A stretch of 15,509 bases of DNA from DHVE2 group archaeon (GTDB taxonomy: Archaea; Thermoplasmatota; Thermoplasmata; Thermoplasmatales; Aciduliprofundaceae): assembly GCA_015522955.1 (NCBI GenBank), contig WALG01000170.1, positions 1 through 15,509 on the forward strand, given 5' to 3'. Below the pieces are notes generated by a model. The model did not search any database. It was not told where the DNA came from and saw only the letters and a list, made by a program, of their open reading frames with translations. Below are positions 13,880-15,509 of this stretch, piece after piece (within the stretch, counting starts at the first letter, position 1; each line of letters starts with the position of its first letter). The translations under genes were made by a program, and so were the position numbers.

Positions 13880-14656
13880 TCATTTTTTTACATATAATCC
13901 CGCAGTTTCACCACCATCAATTATTATGGTAGTTCCTGTGATAAAAGAGGACTCCTCCGAAGCCAGAAATGCAAAGAGTGCGGCAATTTCCTCAGGTGTG
14001 GCATGCCGGTTCATAGGTATCATAGAATTAACCTTTTCCAGCATTTCTGGTGTGTACTCCGCTTTTTGCATAGGGGTTAGAACATAACCCGGGCATACTG
14101 CGTTCACCCTTAACCATGGGGCAAATTCCAGCGCAAGGGTCTTTGCAAGAAGAATGACTCCTGCTTTTGATGCATTGTAAGAAGCGTAAAATGGATGCCC
14201 TTCAAGTCCGTTTGTGGAGGCAGTGAAGAGAATCACTCCTGATCGCTGAGGAAGCATTCTTTTAATCGCTTCTTGGGAACATAGGAACATACCATCGAGG
14301 TTCACTCTTATAACTTCACGCCACTCCTCGTATTCTATATTCAGAAAGGAATTGCGTTTGCTGATGCCTGCATTGGAAATTAGAATATCTAACCCGCCCA
14401 TAATTTTATCAATTTCCTGAAATGCGCGGTGTACATCATCAGGATTTCCAACATCTGCCCTTATTCCTTCAAGTCGGGGATTTTCAGAAAGTACCTTAGT
14501 TAAGGCCTCTTCATTCCAGTCTATGATTATGACTTTCGAACCCTCCTGGAGAAATCTTTTTGCTGTGGCTAAGCCTATTCCACTGGCTCCTCCGGTAATT
14601 ACAACCCTTTTTCCTCTCAAATCTCTATAAATTCCAGTATCTTCATTTAAGGTCAT
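13880..14656 (-). CDS. SDR-family NAD-dependent dehydrogenase (second of the tandem pair)
   Basis: A classical SDR of 258 aa. TGGASGIG is at 21-28, Asp46 ends strand 2 (IIIDWNE) and indicates NAD rather than NADP preference, NAG is at 95-97, catalytic Ser147, YNASK gives Tyr160 and Lys164, and CPG at 188-190. The C-terminus is an ETAGLYVKK tail. The substrate is not readable; a sugar, polyol or hydroxy acid is plausible. I chose ATG 14656 over the longer frame to 14701 because GGAGGAGG lies about 6 nt upstream and the stop of the preceding SDR shares ATGA (14653-14656). It is translationally coupled to that SDR and 16 nt from gcvPA, which places it in the same operon. Confidence 0.9.
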   Translation of the reverse strand: MTLNEDTGIYRDLRGKRVVITGGASGIGLATAKRFLQEGSKVIIIDWNEEALTKVLSENPRLEGIRADVGNPDDVHRAFQEIDKIMGGLDILISNAGISKRNSFLNIEYEEWREVIRVNLDGMFLCSQEAIKRMLPQRSGVILFTASTNGLEGHPFYASYNASKAGVILLAKTLALEFAPWLRVNAVCPGYVLTPMQKAEYTPEMLEKVNSMIPMNRHATPEEIAALFAFLASEESSFITGTTIIIDGGETAGLYVKK

Positions 14657-15441
14657 GCTATTCCTCCTCCGTCCACAACCAGTGTGGCACCGGTAATCCA
14701 CGATGACATATCCGATAGAAGGAATAGCACTGCATTGGCTACATCCTCAGGTTTTCCTATCCTGCGTATCGGCCGGTCGGCAGCCTCCCTCTCGAATTCT
14801 TCCCAAGGTATCCCAAGTTGTGCTGCTTCACTTCTGAGCATAGGCGTATCTATGTCTCCAGGACTCACACAGTTTACCCTTATATTGTCCTTGCCATGGT
14901 CTATGGCCATGGCCCGTGTGAGATTTATTACGCCTCCCTTTGCTGCACAGTAGGCAGCGGCATTTGGGCCACCTTTTAAACCCCATCCTGAGCCTATATT
15001 CACAATGCTACCGCCACCACTCTTGAGCATGTATGGGATTATGTGGTGAGAAACTACATATACGCCTTTTAATGTTACATTTAGTACCAGATCCCACTCC
15101 TTTTCGGTAAGTTCCACAACGTTTTTGCGTACAATCACCCCTGCACAGTTAACAAGGTAATCTATTCTTCCAAAGTCTTTGAATATTTTCTCTGCCACAA
15201 CTTTACAATCTTCGCTGGAGGTCACATTGCATCTGTAAAATTCTACTTTTGCACCTAACTTCTGTATTTCCTTCTTGCTTTGCAATCCTGCCTCTTCGTT
15301 GATATCTAGAAGCGCAATATCTGCACCACCCTGGGCCAGTCTTTTTGCAATGCCAAAACCTATTCCCGAGGCAGCACCTGTAACTACAGCCACTTTTCCC
15401 TCCAGCGAAATTAATTTTATTATTTCTTCATTAATCCTCAT
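14653..15441 (-). CDS. SDR-family NAD-dependent dehydrogenase (first of the tandem pair)
   Basis: A classical SDR of 262 aa from the chosen start. TGAASGIG is at 21-28, Asp46 (LLDINEE) suggests NAD, NCAG at 98-101 replaces NNAG, catalytic Ser151 in GSGWG, Tyr164 and Lys168 in YCAAK, and SPG at 193-195. It is clearly homologous to the next gene but only moderately similar, so it is not a recent duplicate. Of the ATGs at 15453, 15447 and 15441 I prefer 15441, which has GGTGA 5 nt upstream; a TTG at 15477 opens the same frame but lies upstream of the likely transcription start. It is the first gene of the run to the glycosylase. Confidence 0.9.
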   Translation of the reverse strand: MRINEEIIKLISLEGKVAVVTGAASGIGFGIAKRLAQGGADIALLDINEEAGLQSKKEIQKLGAKVEFYRCNVTSSEDCKVVAEKIFKDFGRIDYLVNCAGVIVRKNVVELTEKEWDLVLNVTLKGVYVVSHHIIPYMLKSGGGSIVNIGSGWGLKGGPNAAAYCAAKGGVINLTRAMAIDHGKDNIRVNCVSPGDIDTPMLRSEAAQLGIPWEEFEREAADRPIRRIGKPEDVANAVLFLLSDMSSWITGATLVVDGGGIA

Positions 15442-15487
15442 ATTCATCACCATCAAGGCAACTGCAGTGAAAACCAATCGAATGCTC

Positions 15488-15497
15488 CTATTTATAG
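15488..15497 (-). promoter_or_regulatory. TATA box of the SDR-SDR-gcvP-NAD kinase-ogg run
   Basis: The minus strand reads CTATAAATAG, the clearest TATA box in the window. A start about 25 nt downstream (near 15467) would leave a leader of 14 to 26 nt carrying GGTGATG before ATG 15441. No other strong promoter is seen until the PrsW gene, so it may drive all six genes. Confidence 0.65.
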
Positions 15498-15509
15498 ATT
15501 GCTTAAGAG

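Noticed and set aside
13880..14701. Longer second SDR starting at 14701 with a Cys/Arg-rich N-terminus
   Set aside because: The extra 15 residues overlap the preceding SDR, and the ATG at 14656 has a near-perfect ribosome-binding site and an ATGA junction.
14905..14914. GGCCATGGCC palindrome inside the first SDR gene
   Set aside because: It is a 10-bp palindrome in coding sequence with no flanking structure or second copy of note; chance is sufficient.
1..15509. CRISPR array or cas genes to accompany the CARF-like protein
   Set aside because: I looked for regularly spaced repeats and cas-type products in the window and saw neither; any CRISPR link would have to lie outside it.

Overview
The window reads as a densely packed archaeal chromosome segment. 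The evidence is a KEOPS Pcc1 subunit, an Ogg2-type 8-oxoguanine glycosylase, a split glycine-cleavage P-protein, a COG3199-type NAD kinase, small roadblock and V4R proteins, and TATA-like boxes about 25 nt upstream of several start codons (leaderless-style promoters). AT-rich content and heavy AGA/AGG and ATA codon use suggest a thermophilic euryarchaeote. A Thermoplasmatota lineage such as an Aciduliprofundum relative would fit, but I cannot prove it. I see no rRNA, tRNA, insertion sequence or CRISPR array, and no gene-free stretch longer than about 140 bases.

Layout. (1) Positions 1-26 hold the first codons of a probable divergent gene. (2) 144-2495, plus strand: three overlapping genes encode a stand-alone CARF-like Rossmann protein, a PIN-domain nuclease, and an M24 'pita-bread' peptidase homologue that has lost four of five metal ligands. 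This is the most novel-looking cassette. (3) 2479-5348, minus strand: V4R sensor, roadblock protein and FabG-like SDR form a tight operon, followed by a MATE transporter with its own TATA box. (4) 5390-5947, minus: a two-CBS protein with a C-terminal zinc ribbon, divergent from (5). (5) 6050-8322, plus: an intact M24 Xaa-Pro-type peptidase, a YhaM-like OB-fold/HD 3'-5' exonuclease, and Pcc1, whose start lies 61 nt inside the exonuclease gene. (6) 8276-9043, minus: a PrsW-like intramembrane protease, overlapping the Pcc1 3' end by 47 nt. (7) 9078-15441, minus: a six-gene run of two SDRs, gcvPA-like, gcvPB-like, NAD kinase and Ogg2, under a clear TATA box at the right edge.

How the genes may work together. 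Run (7) couples two PLP-enzyme subunits of the glycine decarboxylase family with two NAD-type dehydrogenases and an NAD(P) kinase. There is no GcvT or GcvH, and both P-protein subunits depart from the canonical sequence at the usual substrate-loop motifs, so a reaction other than classical glycine cleavage is possible. Cassette (2) looks like a ligand sensor plus RNase pair with a pseudo-peptidase partner. The NAD kinase appears to need a non-canonical ATA start, because its conserved N-terminal motif extends upstream of the first ATG in frame.
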